A DNA stretch of 8,072 bases from an uncultured Acetobacteraceae bacterium (GCA_937930165.1 CALGVL010000142.1:1-8072); one strand, 5' to 3'; counted from the stretch's first letter, positions 1-6,283 are shown. Made by a program: numbers and translations. Notes: generated by a model not told the origin, from the letters alone.

Positions 1-52
1 CCTGCAACTCGACCGGGAGGCGATGGAGGCGCTGGACGCGGCGAGCGCCTGA
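1..52 (+). CDS. C-terminal tail of an unidentified protein (partial)
   Basis: The frame beginning at base 2 gives sixteen residues, LQLDREAMEALDAASA, then TGA at 50-52. The rest lies to the left of the window. A tail of the form 'L.LD.EAM.ALDAAS' is common at the end of aldo/keto reductases, where the last helix has this alternating acidic and hydrophobic pattern, but sixteen residues cannot prove it. The other two plus-strand frames are also open here because of the high GC content, so even the frame is a judgement. It rests on the natural-looking C-terminus and on the stop falling just before a hairpin-containing gap. Confidence 0.45.
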   Translation, partial: LQLDREAMEALDAASA

Positions 53-100
53 CGGGCGGGGCCGCGGGGTGCGGGCCTCCGGCACGGGGATGCGCCTTGC

Positions 101-128
101 CTCCCGGCGGGAGCGCCAGCCGCGGCGC
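101..128. other. Two adjacent GC-rich hairpins between the first gene and aspS
   Basis: CTCCC (101-105) pairs with GGGAG (109-113) across a 3-base loop. GCGCC (113-117) pairs with GGCGC (124-128) across a 6-base loop. They share base 113, so they are alternatives or a closely stacked pair. They lie about 50 bases after the first gene's stop and upstream of the aspS start. There is no T run, so they do not make a standard intrinsic terminator. Chance stems of 5 bp are frequent in DNA this GC-rich. Confidence 0.2.
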
Positions 129-148
129 CGAAGCGGGCCGGGGACGGC

Positions 149-178
149 TTGACAGAACCCGGCCCGGACGCCTCTCTC
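149..178 (+). promoter_or_regulatory. Possible sigma-70 type promoter for aspS
   Basis: A perfect TTGACA hexamer lies at 149-154, about 60 bases upstream of the aspS ATG. At 17-18 bases spacing the sequence is a CT-rich run (about 172-178) that matches TATAAT poorly. Alphaproteobacterial housekeeping promoters often tolerate weak -10 boxes, and the hexamer stands out in this GC-rich gap. The assignment stays tentative. Confidence 0.3.
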
Positions 179-212
179 CCGGCCTTTCTCCGGAGCGCCA
201 GGACCCTTCATC

Positions 213-2027
213 ATGCACGCTTACCGCACCCATACCTGCGGCGCGCTGCGCGCCACCGACGCCGGCACGACCGCCCGCCTCTCCGGCTGGGTGCACCGCA
301 AGCGCGACCATGGCGGCCTGCTGTTCATCGACCTGCGCGACCATTACGGCCTGACCCAGTGCGTCATCGCCCAGGGCTCCCCGGTCTTCGCCCAGGCCGA
401 GGCGCTGCGCCCGGAAAGCGTCGTCACCGTGACCGGCGAGGTGGTGATGCGGGAGCCCGGCACAATCAACCCGAAGCTGCCGACCGGCGAGATCGAGCTG
501 CGGGTGCGGGAGCTGGAGGTCCAGTCCGCCGCCGAGGTCCTGCCCATCCAGGTGGCCGGGGAGGCCGAATTCCCGGAGGAGCTGCGCCTCCGCTACCGCT
601 TCCTCGACCTGCGGCGGGAGAAGCAGCACCGCAACATCATGCTGCGCAGCCAGGTCATCGCCTCCATCCGGCGGCGGATGATCGAGCAGGGCTTCACCGA
701 ATTCCAGACGCCGATCCTGACCGCCAGCAGCCCGGAGGGGGCGCGGGACTACCTGGTGCCTTCCCGCCTGCATCCCGGCACCTTCTACGCGCTGCCGCAG
801 GCGCCGCAGCAGTTCAAGCAGCTCTGCATGGTGGCGGGCTTCGACCGCTACTTCCAGATCGCCCCCTGCTTCCGTGACGAGGCCAGCCGCGCCGACCGCT
901 CCCCTGGCGAATTCTACCAGCTCGACTTCGAGATGAGCTTCGTGACGCAGGAGGACGTCTTCGCCGCCATCGAGCCGGTGCTGGCGGGCGTCTTCGAGGA
1001 ATTCGCCGACTTCACCGGCACGAGGCGCACCGTCACCCCGCCGCCCTTCCCGCGCATCCCCTATGACACGGCGATGCTGGAATTCGGCAGCGACAAGCCG
1101 GACCTGCGCAACCCCATCCGCATCCGCGACGTGACGCAGCAATTCGCTGGCGGCAGCTTCGGGCTCTTCGCGAAGATCGCGGCCTCGGGCGGCGTGGTGC
1201 GTGCCATCCCGGCGCCGGGCGCCGCCGCCAGGCCGCGCAGCTTCTTCGATGGCATGAACGAATGGGCGCGGGAGCAGGGCGCCGGCGGCCTCGGCTACAT
1301 CATCTTCGAGGGCGGCGAGGCCAAGGGTCCCATTGCCCGCAACCTGGAGGCCGACCGCGCCGCCGCCATCAAGGATGCCTGCGGCCTGAAGGATGGCGAC
1401 GCCGTCTTCTTCGCCGCCGGCAAGCGGGACGAGGCGGCGAAGCTCGCCGGCCAGGCGCGCATCCGGCTGGGCAATGAGCTGGACCTGCTGGAAAAGAATG
1501 CCTTCCGCTTCTGCTGGGTCACCGACTTCCCGATGTATGAGCGGAATGAGGAGACCGGCCAGATCGAGTTCAGCCACAACCCCTTCAGCATGCCGCAGGG
1601 CGGGCTGGAGGCGCTGAACACGATGGACCCGCTGGAGATCAAGGCCTTCCAGTACGACATCGTCTGCAACGGGATCGAGCTCTCCTCCGGTGCCATCCGC
1701 AACCACCGCCCGGACATCATGATCCGCGCCTTCGAGATCGCCGGCTACCCGCCGAGCGAGGTGGAGGCGCGCTTCGGCGGCATGCTCAACGCCTTCCGCT
1801 ACGGCGCCCCGCCGCATGGCGGCTCCGCCCCCGGCATCGACCGCATCGTCATGCTGCTGGCCGATGAGCCGAATATCCGGGAGGTGATCCTCTTCCCGAT
1901 GAATCAGCAGGCCGAGGACCTGATGATGGGCGCCCCCGCTCCTGTGGACCCGGCCCGGCTGCGGGAGTTGCACATCCGCCTCGACCTGCCGCCGGCCAAG
2001 GGTGCGGCCGGCGGCAAGACGTCCTAA
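213..2027 (+). CDS. aspS: Aspartyl-tRNA synthetase, probably non-discriminating (Asp/Asn)
   Basis: This 604-residue class II aminoacyl-tRNA synthetase attaches aspartate to tRNA in the cytoplasm. Domains in order are: an N-terminal OB-fold anticodon-binding domain (about 1-105); the catalytic core with motif 1 around 155-170; the flipping loop SPEGARDYLVPSR (173-185); motif 2 around CFRDEASRADRSPGEF (219-234) and YQLDFE; the bacterial GAD insertion (about 300-420); and motif 3 with GIDR at 541-544. The length fits bacterial AspRS (about 590-600). His33 in RDHGG and Gly83 in EPGTINP match residues that, in Pseudomonas AspRS, allow charging of tRNA-Asn as well as tRNA-Asp; discriminating enzymes such as that of E. 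coli carry Leu and Lys there. Such an enzyme would supply Asp-tRNA(Asn) to GatCAB. The start ATG has AGGA (200-203) nine bases upstream. The specificity is inferred; the family is certain. Confidence 0.97.
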   Translation: MHAYRTHTCGALRATDAGTTARLSGWVHRKRDHGGLLFIDLRDHYGLTQCVIAQGSPVFAQAEALRPESVVTVTGEVVMREPGTINPKLPTGEIELRVRELEVQSAAEVLPIQVAGEAEFPEELRLRYRFLDLRREKQHRNIMLRSQVIASIRRRMIEQGFTEFQTPILTASSPEGARDYLVPSRLHPGTFYALPQAPQQFKQLCMVAGFDRYFQIAPCFRDEASRADRSPGEFYQLDFEMSFVTQEDVFAAIEPVLAGVFEEFADFTGTRRTVTPPPFPRIPYDTAMLEFGSDKPDLRNPIRIRDVTQQFAGGSFGLFAKIAASGGVVRAIPAPGAAARPRSFFDGMNEWAREQGAGGLGYIIFEGGEAKGPIARNLEADRAAAIKDACGLKDGDAVFFAAGKRDEAAKLAGQARIRLGNELDLLEKNAFRFCWVTDFPMYERNEETGQIEFSHNPFSMPQGGLEALNTMDPLEIKAFQYDIVCNGIELSSGAIRNHRPDIMIRAFEIAGYPPSEVEARFGGMLNAFRYGAPPHGGSAPGIDRIVMLLADEPNIREVILFPMNQQAEDLMMGAPAPVDPARLRELHIRLDLPPAKGAAGGKTS

Positions 2028-2045
2028 GATTTGGGTGGCCATGTC

Positions 2046-2089
2046 CTGGAGCAATTTCCGCTCGCCCTGGCTCACGGAAATTGCTCCAG
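2046..2089. repeat. Perfect 15-bp inverted repeat, REP-like palindromic element
   Basis: CTGGAGCAATTTCCG (2046-2060) is followed, after a 14-base spacer, by its exact reverse complement (2075-2089). The arms are less GC-rich than the flanking genes. The element begins 19 bases after the aspS stop. As RNA it would form a strong stem-loop that could protect or end the aspS message, but no T run follows, so a standard intrinsic terminator is unlikely. Its perfection, intergenic position and distinct base composition resemble dispersed bacterial palindromic repeats. No second copy is present elsewhere in the window, so the repeat-family status is inferred. Confidence 0.75.
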
Positions 2090-2119
2090 CCATGATCTTG
2101 AGGAACGGGATGACCTCCA

Positions 2120-2135
2120 GGGGCGCTTCCGCCCC
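2120..2135. other. 6-bp hairpin with CTTC tetraloop upstream of eipB
   Basis: GGGGCG (2120-2125) pairs exactly with CGCCCC (2130-2135) around a CTTC loop. It lies between the large inverted repeat and the eipB ribosome binding site, 27 bases before the start codon. It may be part of the same palindromic element or a structure in the eipB leader. It has no T tract. Confidence 0.35.
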
Positions 2136-2150
2136 GTCGCGATTCGCTCC

Positions 2151-2156
2151 AGGGAG
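2151..2156 (+). promoter_or_regulatory. Ribosome binding site that fixes the eipB start
   Basis: AGGGAG sits six bases before ATG 2163. The reading frame is open further upstream, to TTG at 2031, but that extension runs through the inverted repeat and would bury the signal peptide. The Shine-Dalgarno match and the signal peptide together select ATG 2163. Confidence 0.75.
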
Positions 2157-2162
2157 AAGTCG

Positions 2163-2990
2163 ATGCCCCTGCGCCGCCGCCTGCTGACCACCCTGTTCGC
2201 CGCCGGCGCCGCCAGCCTGCTGGCCGCCCAGCCCCGCGCGGCGGAGCCGGGGCCGGAAGCCATGGCCGCCCACCGCGCCGCCTACCGCCTGACGCTGGAC
2301 CGCTCCCGCGACAACTCCAACATCGTCCGGGCCGAGGGCGCGATGCTCTACGAGGTGGTGGATGCCTGCGACGGCTGGGCCACCCGCCAGCGCTTCACCC
2401 TGACCCTGACCGACCGCGACGGCCAGGAGGTGGAGACCGCCTCCGACTACTCGACCTATGAGAGCAAGGACGGGCGGCGCCTCCGCTTCACCCTGACCCA
2501 GACCTCACAGGGCGCCGTCTCGCAGCGCGTGGCGGGGGAGGCGGAGGTGACGGCGCAGGGCGGCATCGTCCATTACACCGAGCCGCAGGGGAAGGATGTG
2601 CCGCTGCCGCAGGGCACCCTGCTGCCCATGCAGCACACCATCCGGGCGCTCGCCGCGGCGCGGGCGGGGACGCGCATCCTGGCCCTGCCGCTCTTCGACG
2701 GCACTGATTCGGACGGGGCGCAGGACACCACCACCGTCATCGCCGGCTGGCAGGGGCCGCGGCCGAATGAACGTTTTCCGGCGCTGGCGCAGCTTGGCAG
2801 CGCGCGCATGCGCATCGCCTTCTTCGACCGCGATCCGGGCGCCGGCGGCGGCGGCGCCAATGCGCCCGATTACGAGGTCGGGCTGCGCTACTACGCGAAT
2901 GGCGTGGCGGACGAGCTGAACATGGATTTCGGCGAGTTCAGCGTCCATGGCCGCATGCAGGAGCTGATGCTCCTGCCGAGCGGCTGCTGA
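2163..2990 (+). CDS. eipB: EipB-family (DUF1849) periplasmic cell envelope integrity protein
   Basis: The 275-residue product starts with a clear Sec signal peptide: MPLRRR, a hydrophobic stretch, then AAQPRAAEP, with cleavage probably after about residue 27. The mature part begins with AAHRAAYRLTLDRSRD and continues with YEVVDACDGWATRQRF, a pattern I recognise from EipB/DUF1849. In Brucella this protein forms a periplasmic beta-spiral and supports envelope integrity, with a conserved disulfide between a Cys near 69 and one at the C-terminus. Here Cys69 and the terminal Cys275 are the only two cysteines in the mature protein, matching that pair. The length fits the roughly 280-residue family. 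The gene follows aspS in the same direction, but the gap holds structured elements, so it may have its own transcript. It converges on the next gene with 13 bases between stops. Confidence 0.9.
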   Translation: MPLRRRLLTTLFAAGAASLLAAQPRAAEPGPEAMAAHRAAYRLTLDRSRDNSNIVRAEGAMLYEVVDACDGWATRQRFTLTLTDRDGQEVETASDYSTYESKDGRRLRFTLTQTSQGAVSQRVAGEAEVTAQGGIVHYTEPQGKDVPLPQGTLLPMQHTIRALAAARAGTRILALPLFDGTDSDGAQDTTTVIAGWQGPRPNERFPALAQLGSARMRIAFFDRDPGAGGGGANAPDYEVGLRYYANGVADELNMDFGEFSVHGRMQELMLLPSGC

Positions 2991-3003
2991 CCCCCGCGGC
3001 TGA

Positions 3004-4011
3004 TCACTCCGCCTCAGGCGGGATGACGTTGGTCCGCTTCCCCTCCACCAGCACGTCGCGCATCGTCTCCACGCCCTTGATCCGGATGTCCTGCCAGGCT
3101 TCCGGGGTGTGGAAGGCGATATGCGGCGTAATGACCAGCCGCCCGGTCAGCCATTCCTCCCGCGCCCGGTAGGCGCGGAGCAGGGCAGGGAGGGGTTCCT
3201 TCGGCGGCTCCTCCGGGATCACGTCCAGGCCGGCGCCGGCGATGTGACCGTCCCGCAGGCAGCGCTCCAGCGCGTCGATATCGAGAATCGGGCCGCGCGC
3301 GGTGTTCACCACCACGGCGTTCCGCGGCAGCAGGCGCAGCTCCCGCTCCCCGATCAGGCCGCGCGTGGCGCGGGTCAGGGGCGTATGGATGGAGAGCACG
3401 TCGGATTGCCGCAGCAGCTCCTCCAGCGTGCGGGCGCGGCCGATGCCCAGGGCGCGGTCATAGCCGTTCGGCAGGTTGGGATCGAAGAACACCACCCGGT
3501 AGCCGAAGGCCTTGGCGCGCAGCGCAGCCGCCGTGCCGATACGGCCGAGGCCGAGAATGCCGAAGGTCTGCACCTCCTGCCGCCGCACCAGGGGCGAGGG
3601 CAGCACGCCCCAATGCGCCGGGTCGGGGCCACGCTGGGTGTCGTGGTAAAGGATCAGGCCGCGGCGGAGCGACAGCGCCAGCAGCACCGCGAATTCCGCG
3701 ACTTCCTGCGTGCCGTAGTCCGGCAGGTTGCAGACGGTGATGCCACGCTCGGCGCAGGCGGCGCGGTCCACGCGGTCGTAGCCGACGCCCATGCGGACCA
3801 CGACCTTCAGCTTCGGGAAGCGGGCGAGCTGGTCGGCCGGGACGGGCATGCGCAGGGTCATCAGCCCGTCCACCTCGGCGAGCAGCGAATCCGGCAACTC
3901 CGCCAGGCTGGACTTCGCATTGCCCTGTAGGATGCGGACGCCGGGGCCCAGGATCTCCTGCTCCAGCTTCGTATCCGGATAGAGCCCTTCGGGCTCGAGC
4001 ACCGTCAGCAT
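3004..4011 (-). CDS. D-isomer-specific 2-hydroxyacid dehydrogenase, CtBP-like
   Basis: This 335-residue cytosolic NAD(P)-dependent oxidoreductase probably interconverts a 2-keto acid and a D-2-hydroxy acid. The N-terminal part contains VVVRMGVGYDRVD (70-82). The Rossmann motif GILGLGRIG is at 151-159. The catalytic triad is probably Arg239 in NTARGPILD, Glu267 or Glu268 in DVIPEEPP, and His297 in TPHIAFHT. The DPNLPNGYDRALG segment (178-189) and the EVQTFGILGLG lead-in resemble the C-terminal binding protein branch rather than phosphoglycerate dehydrogenase; there is no ACT domain. The substrate cannot be told from sequence. ATG 4011 is chosen because upstream extension would read low-complexity residues and collide with the divergent SDR gene. 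AGGGGG at 4024-4029 is a possible but distant (12 bases) ribosome binding site. It diverges from the SDR gene across 145 bases. Confidence 0.92.
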   Translation of the reverse strand: MLTVLEPEGLYPDTKLEQEILGPGVRILQGNAKSSLAELPDSLLAEVDGLMTLRMPVPADQLARFPKLKVVVRMGVGYDRVDRAACAERGITVCNLPDYGTQEVAEFAVLLALSLRRGLILYHDTQRGPDPAHWGVLPSPLVRRQEVQTFGILGLGRIGTAAALRAKAFGYRVVFFDPNLPNGYDRALGIGRARTLEELLRQSDVLSIHTPLTRATRGLIGERELRLLPRNAVVVNTARGPILDIDALERCLRDGHIAGAGLDVIPEEPPKEPLPALLRAYRAREEWLTGRLVITPHIAFHTPEAWQDIRIKGVETMRDVLVEGKRTNVIPPEAE

Positions 4012-4047
4012 CGCGCCGTATTTCCCCCTGACTCCTTGGTCGCCGTC

Positions 4048-4076
4048 AGGATGCGGCGGCGGCGCGCCGGGCTCAA
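4048..4076 (-). promoter_or_regulatory. Weak candidate promoter for the hydroxyacid dehydrogenase gene
   Basis: On the minus strand TTGAGC (4071-4076) is followed, after exactly 17 bases, by CATCCT (4048-4053), a half-match to TATAAT. Transcription would begin near 4040, giving a leader of about 30 bases before ATG 4011. The 145-base divergent gap must hold promoters for both flanking genes; this is the best pair I found for the minus side, and I found none for the plus side. Confidence 0.25.
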
Positions 4077-4141
4077 CCCAGCCAGGGCAAGGGCAGGGGT
4101 GATTTCCCGCTGCGCTGCCCGATGCCATGATGCGGCCCGGC

Positions 4142-4152
4142 AAGGGGAAGGA
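4142..4152 (+). promoter_or_regulatory. Ribosome binding site that decides the SDR start
   Basis: The purine run AAGGGGAAGGA ends four bases before ATG 4157, with its GGGG core nine bases away. The frame is open to ATG 4127, but that upstream start has no comparable site and would place ten non-conserved residues before the beta strand that leads into the nucleotide-binding motif. Confidence 0.65.
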
Positions 4153-4156
4153 CGCG

Positions 4157-4906
4157 ATGACGGAACGCAGGATCCTGGTCACGGGCGCCGCCAGCGGCAT
4201 CGGTGCCGCCACCTGCCGGGCCCTCGCCGCGCCGGGCGCCGCAATCCTGGTGCATACGCGCTCCAACCGCGAGGGCGCGGAGCGCACCGCGGCGGCGGTG
4301 CGGGAGCGGGGCGGCACCGCGCATGTCCTCCTCGCCGACCTGGCGCAGGCCGATGCGCCGGCGCGGCTGGTGGAGCAGTCCGCGGCGGCGCTGGGCGGGC
4401 TGGACGTGCTGGTCTCCAATGCCGGCTTCGCCGACAAGACGCCGGTGGAGCGCCTTTCGGATGAAGCCTTCGCCCGCAGCCACGATGCTATCACCTTTGC
4501 CTTCCTGCGCCTGGCCCGCGCCGCGCGCCCGCATCTGCTGGAGGGGCGGGAGCCGCGGCTGATCGCCGTCTCCTCCTTCGTCGCGCATGTCTTCCGCACG
4601 GACATGCAGGTCTTCCCTGCCTCGGCGGCGGCGAAGGCGGGGATGGAGGCGCTGGTGCGGGCGCTCGCCATCGAATGGGCGCCGCGGGTCACGGTGAATG
4701 CCGTGGTGCCCGGCTTCACCCGCAAGGATCCCGGCGCCCATGCTGCGCTGGACCCGAAGCAATGGGAGCAGATCACGGCGCGCATCCCGATGCACCGGCT
4801 CGGCACGCCGGAGGACTTGGCGGCGGCGATCGCCTTTCTGGCTTCCCCGGCGGCCGGCTACATCACCGGGCAATGCCTGCATGTGGATGGCGGCATCACC
4901 GCCTGA
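4157..4906 (+). CDS. SDR-family oxidoreductase with atypical active site
   Basis: The 249-residue protein has the short-chain dehydrogenase/reductase fold: the cofactor motif TGAASGIG (9-16), Asp61 in LADLA, NAG at 88-90, the SS pair at 139-140, PGFTRKDPG (185-193) and the C-terminal HVDGG (242-246). Length and motifs are normal for a classical SDR, but the catalytic YxxxK is not present. The lysine is Lys160 in FPASAAAKAG, and the residue four before it is Ser156. An aromatic residue, Phe153, lies seven before it, the Tyr-x6-Lys spacing seen in FabI and FabL enoyl-ACP reductases, but with Phe in place of Tyr. No Tyr occurs between residue 139 and Lys160. The gene may use different chemistry, use Ser156, or have a non-enzymatic role. 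It is 58 bases upstream of the WD40-cytochrome gene on the same strand and may share its transcript. Substrate unknown. Confidence 0.92.
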   Translation: MTERRILVTGAASGIGAATCRALAAPGAAILVHTRSNREGAERTAAAVRERGGTAHVLLADLAQADAPARLVEQSAAALGGLDVLVSNAGFADKTPVERLSDEAFARSHDAITFAFLRLARAARPHLLEGREPRLIAVSSFVAHVFRTDMQVFPASAAAKAGMEALVRALAIEWAPRVTVNAVVPGFTRKDPGAHAALDPKQWEQITARIPMHRLGTPEDLAAAIAFLASPAAGYITGQCLHVDGGITA

Positions 4907-4964
4907 CGCCGCGCGGCCCCGCCAGGGGCTGGCAATCCGGCGGGCCGCCGCCAAATGGCGGCGA

Positions 4965-6221
4965 ATGCGCGCTGCTGTCTTCCTCCTGCTCTGTTTCCTG
5001 GCGCCGGCCGCGGCGGCGCAGGATCTTGCCGGCCATGGCGGGCCGGTCCGTGCCCTGGCGGTGCTGCCGGAGGGGAGGGGCCTCGCCTCCGCCGGCTTTG
5101 ACCATTCGGTGATCCTTTGGGATCCGGCGCATGGCCGGGCCCGGCGGGTGATGCGCTGGCACGACGGCGCGGTGAACGCCCTGGCCGTGCTGCCCGGCGG
5201 CGGCCTGGCCAGCGCCGGGGAGGATGGACGCATCGCCCTCTGGCCGCCTGGCGGGGCCGAGGCGCCGCTCCGGGTGCTGGAAGGCCACACCGCCCCGGTC
5301 GCCGCGCTGGTGGCTGGACCGGATGGGATGCTGGCCTCCGCCGGCTGGGACGGGACGGTGCGGCTCTGGGCGCCAGACGGGACGGCGCGGGTGCTGGAGG
5401 GGCATGCGGGGCCGGTGAACGGGCTGGCCCGGGTGCCGGCGGGCCTGGCCTCGGCCGGCTATGACGGCACGGTGCGGCTCTGGGATGCGCAGGGCCGGGG
5501 CAGGATGCTGGCGGAATTCGGCCTGCCGCAGAACGTCCTGCTGGCGCTGCCCGACGGGGGGCTCGCCAGCGCCGGGGCGGATGGGGCGGTGCGGCTGGTC
5601 GCGCCCGATGGGGCGGTGCGGGAACTGGCGGCCGGGACCCGCCCAGTGGTGGCGCTGGCCGCCGCGCCGGATGGCAGGATGCTGGCCGCGGCCTCGCTCG
5701 GCGGCAGCGTCACGCTCTGGTCGCTGCCGGAGGGCCGGTTGCTGCGTGAACTGAACGGCCCCGGCCTGCCCGTCTGGTCCGTAGCCTTCGCCGCGGATGG
5801 CCGCACGCTCTGGACCGGCGGGCAGGACCGGCTGGTGCGGCATTGGGAGGTGGCGACCGGCGCCCCCCTCGGCCCCCTCGCCAACATGGCGGAAGCGGCG
5901 GCGAGGCCGGGCCTGGACGCGCATGGCGCGCGCGTGTTCCGCGCCTGCTCCGCCTGCCATTCCCTGACCGCAGAGGGCGGCAACATGGCGGGCCCGACCC
6001 TGCACGGGCTGTTCGGCCGCCGCATGGGCAGCGTGCCCGGCTACCACTATTCGGAGCGGCTGGCGCGCGGCGACATCACCTGGACGCCGGAGACAGTGGC
6101 GGACCTCTTCACCCGCGGCCCGGATGTGGTGACGCCCGGCACCAAGATGCCGGTGCAGCGGGTGGAGGAGCCGGCGGACCTCGCCGCCCTGATCCGCTTC
6201 CTGGAGCAGGCGACGCGCTGA
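4965..6221 (+). CDS. Exported seven-bladed WD40 propeller fused to cytochrome c
   Basis: The 418-residue protein begins with a Sec signal peptide (MRAAVFLLLCFLAPAAAA, cleavage near 18). Residues about 22-300 form seven WD40-type repeats, with blade starts near 23, 65, 107, 146, 185, 223 and 264. Most contain the pattern GLASAGxDGxVxLW, enough for one closed propeller. A short linker leads to a class I cytochrome c domain (about 317-418). It has the haem-attachment motif CSACH (Cys328, Cys331, His332), GPTLHGLFGRRMGSVPGY, and a probable distal haem ligand Met395 in GTKMP. It should act in the periplasm as a one-haem electron carrier whose propeller binds a partner or substrate; the partner is unknown. 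ATG 4965 has no strong Shine-Dalgarno sequence but gives the signal peptide. The domain reading is firm; the function is not. Confidence 0.9.
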   Translation: MRAAVFLLLCFLAPAAAAQDLAGHGGPVRALAVLPEGRGLASAGFDHSVILWDPAHGRARRVMRWHDGAVNALAVLPGGGLASAGEDGRIALWPPGGAEAPLRVLEGHTAPVAALVAGPDGMLASAGWDGTVRLWAPDGTARVLEGHAGPVNGLARVPAGLASAGYDGTVRLWDAQGRGRMLAEFGLPQNVLLALPDGGLASAGADGAVRLVAPDGAVRELAAGTRPVVALAAAPDGRMLAAASLGGSVTLWSLPEGRLLRELNGPGLPVWSVAFAADGRTLWTGGQDRLVRHWEVATGAPLGPLANMAEAAARPGLDAHGARVFRACSACHSLTAEGGNMAGPTLHGLFGRRMGSVPGYHYSERLARGDITWTPETVADLFTRGPDVVTPGTKMPVQRVEEPADLAALIRFLEQATR

Positions 6222-6245
6222 GCCTGGCCCTGTCGCCTCTCGCTC

Positions 6246-6283
6246 CGGCCCTGGTAGGCCGCCCCGGGCATCGCAATGGTGCC
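6246..6283. other. Stem-loops in the convergent gap after the WD40-cytochrome gene
   Basis: CGGCC (6246-6250) pairs with GGCCG (6257-6261), and GGCATC (6267-6272) pairs with GGTGCC (6278-6283) with one G-T pair. The 87-base gap separates two converging genes, where bidirectional termination would be expected. Neither stem is followed by a T run, so this may be a Rho-dependent end or chance structure. Confidence 0.25.

Noticed and set aside
2031..2162. Upstream extension of the eipB frame from TTG 2031
   Set aside because: It reads through the palindromic element and would place 44 residues before a clear signal peptide; ATG 2163 has a good ribosome binding site.
4127..4156. ATG 4127 as the SDR start
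   Set aside because: It adds ten non-conserved residues and lacks the strong purine-rich ribosome binding site that precedes ATG 4157.
4012..4806. Long minus-strand extension of the hydroxyacid dehydrogenase frame
   Set aside because: It lies antisense to the well-supported SDR gene and encodes Arg/Ala-rich low-complexity sequence without family resemblance; open antisense frames are expected at this GC content.
4974..5018. Lipobox in the WD40-cytochrome signal peptide (Cys10 in LLLCFL)
   Set aside because: The residue before the Cys is Leu rather than Gly, Ala or Ser, and a normal AxA-type cleavage site follows, so a lipoprotein is unlikely.
4073..6047. Large minus-strand frames opposite the SDR and WD40-cytochrome genes
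   Set aside because: They are Arg/Gly/Pro-rich shadows with no domain, no signal peptide and no plausible start region; the plus strand carries recognisable proteins.
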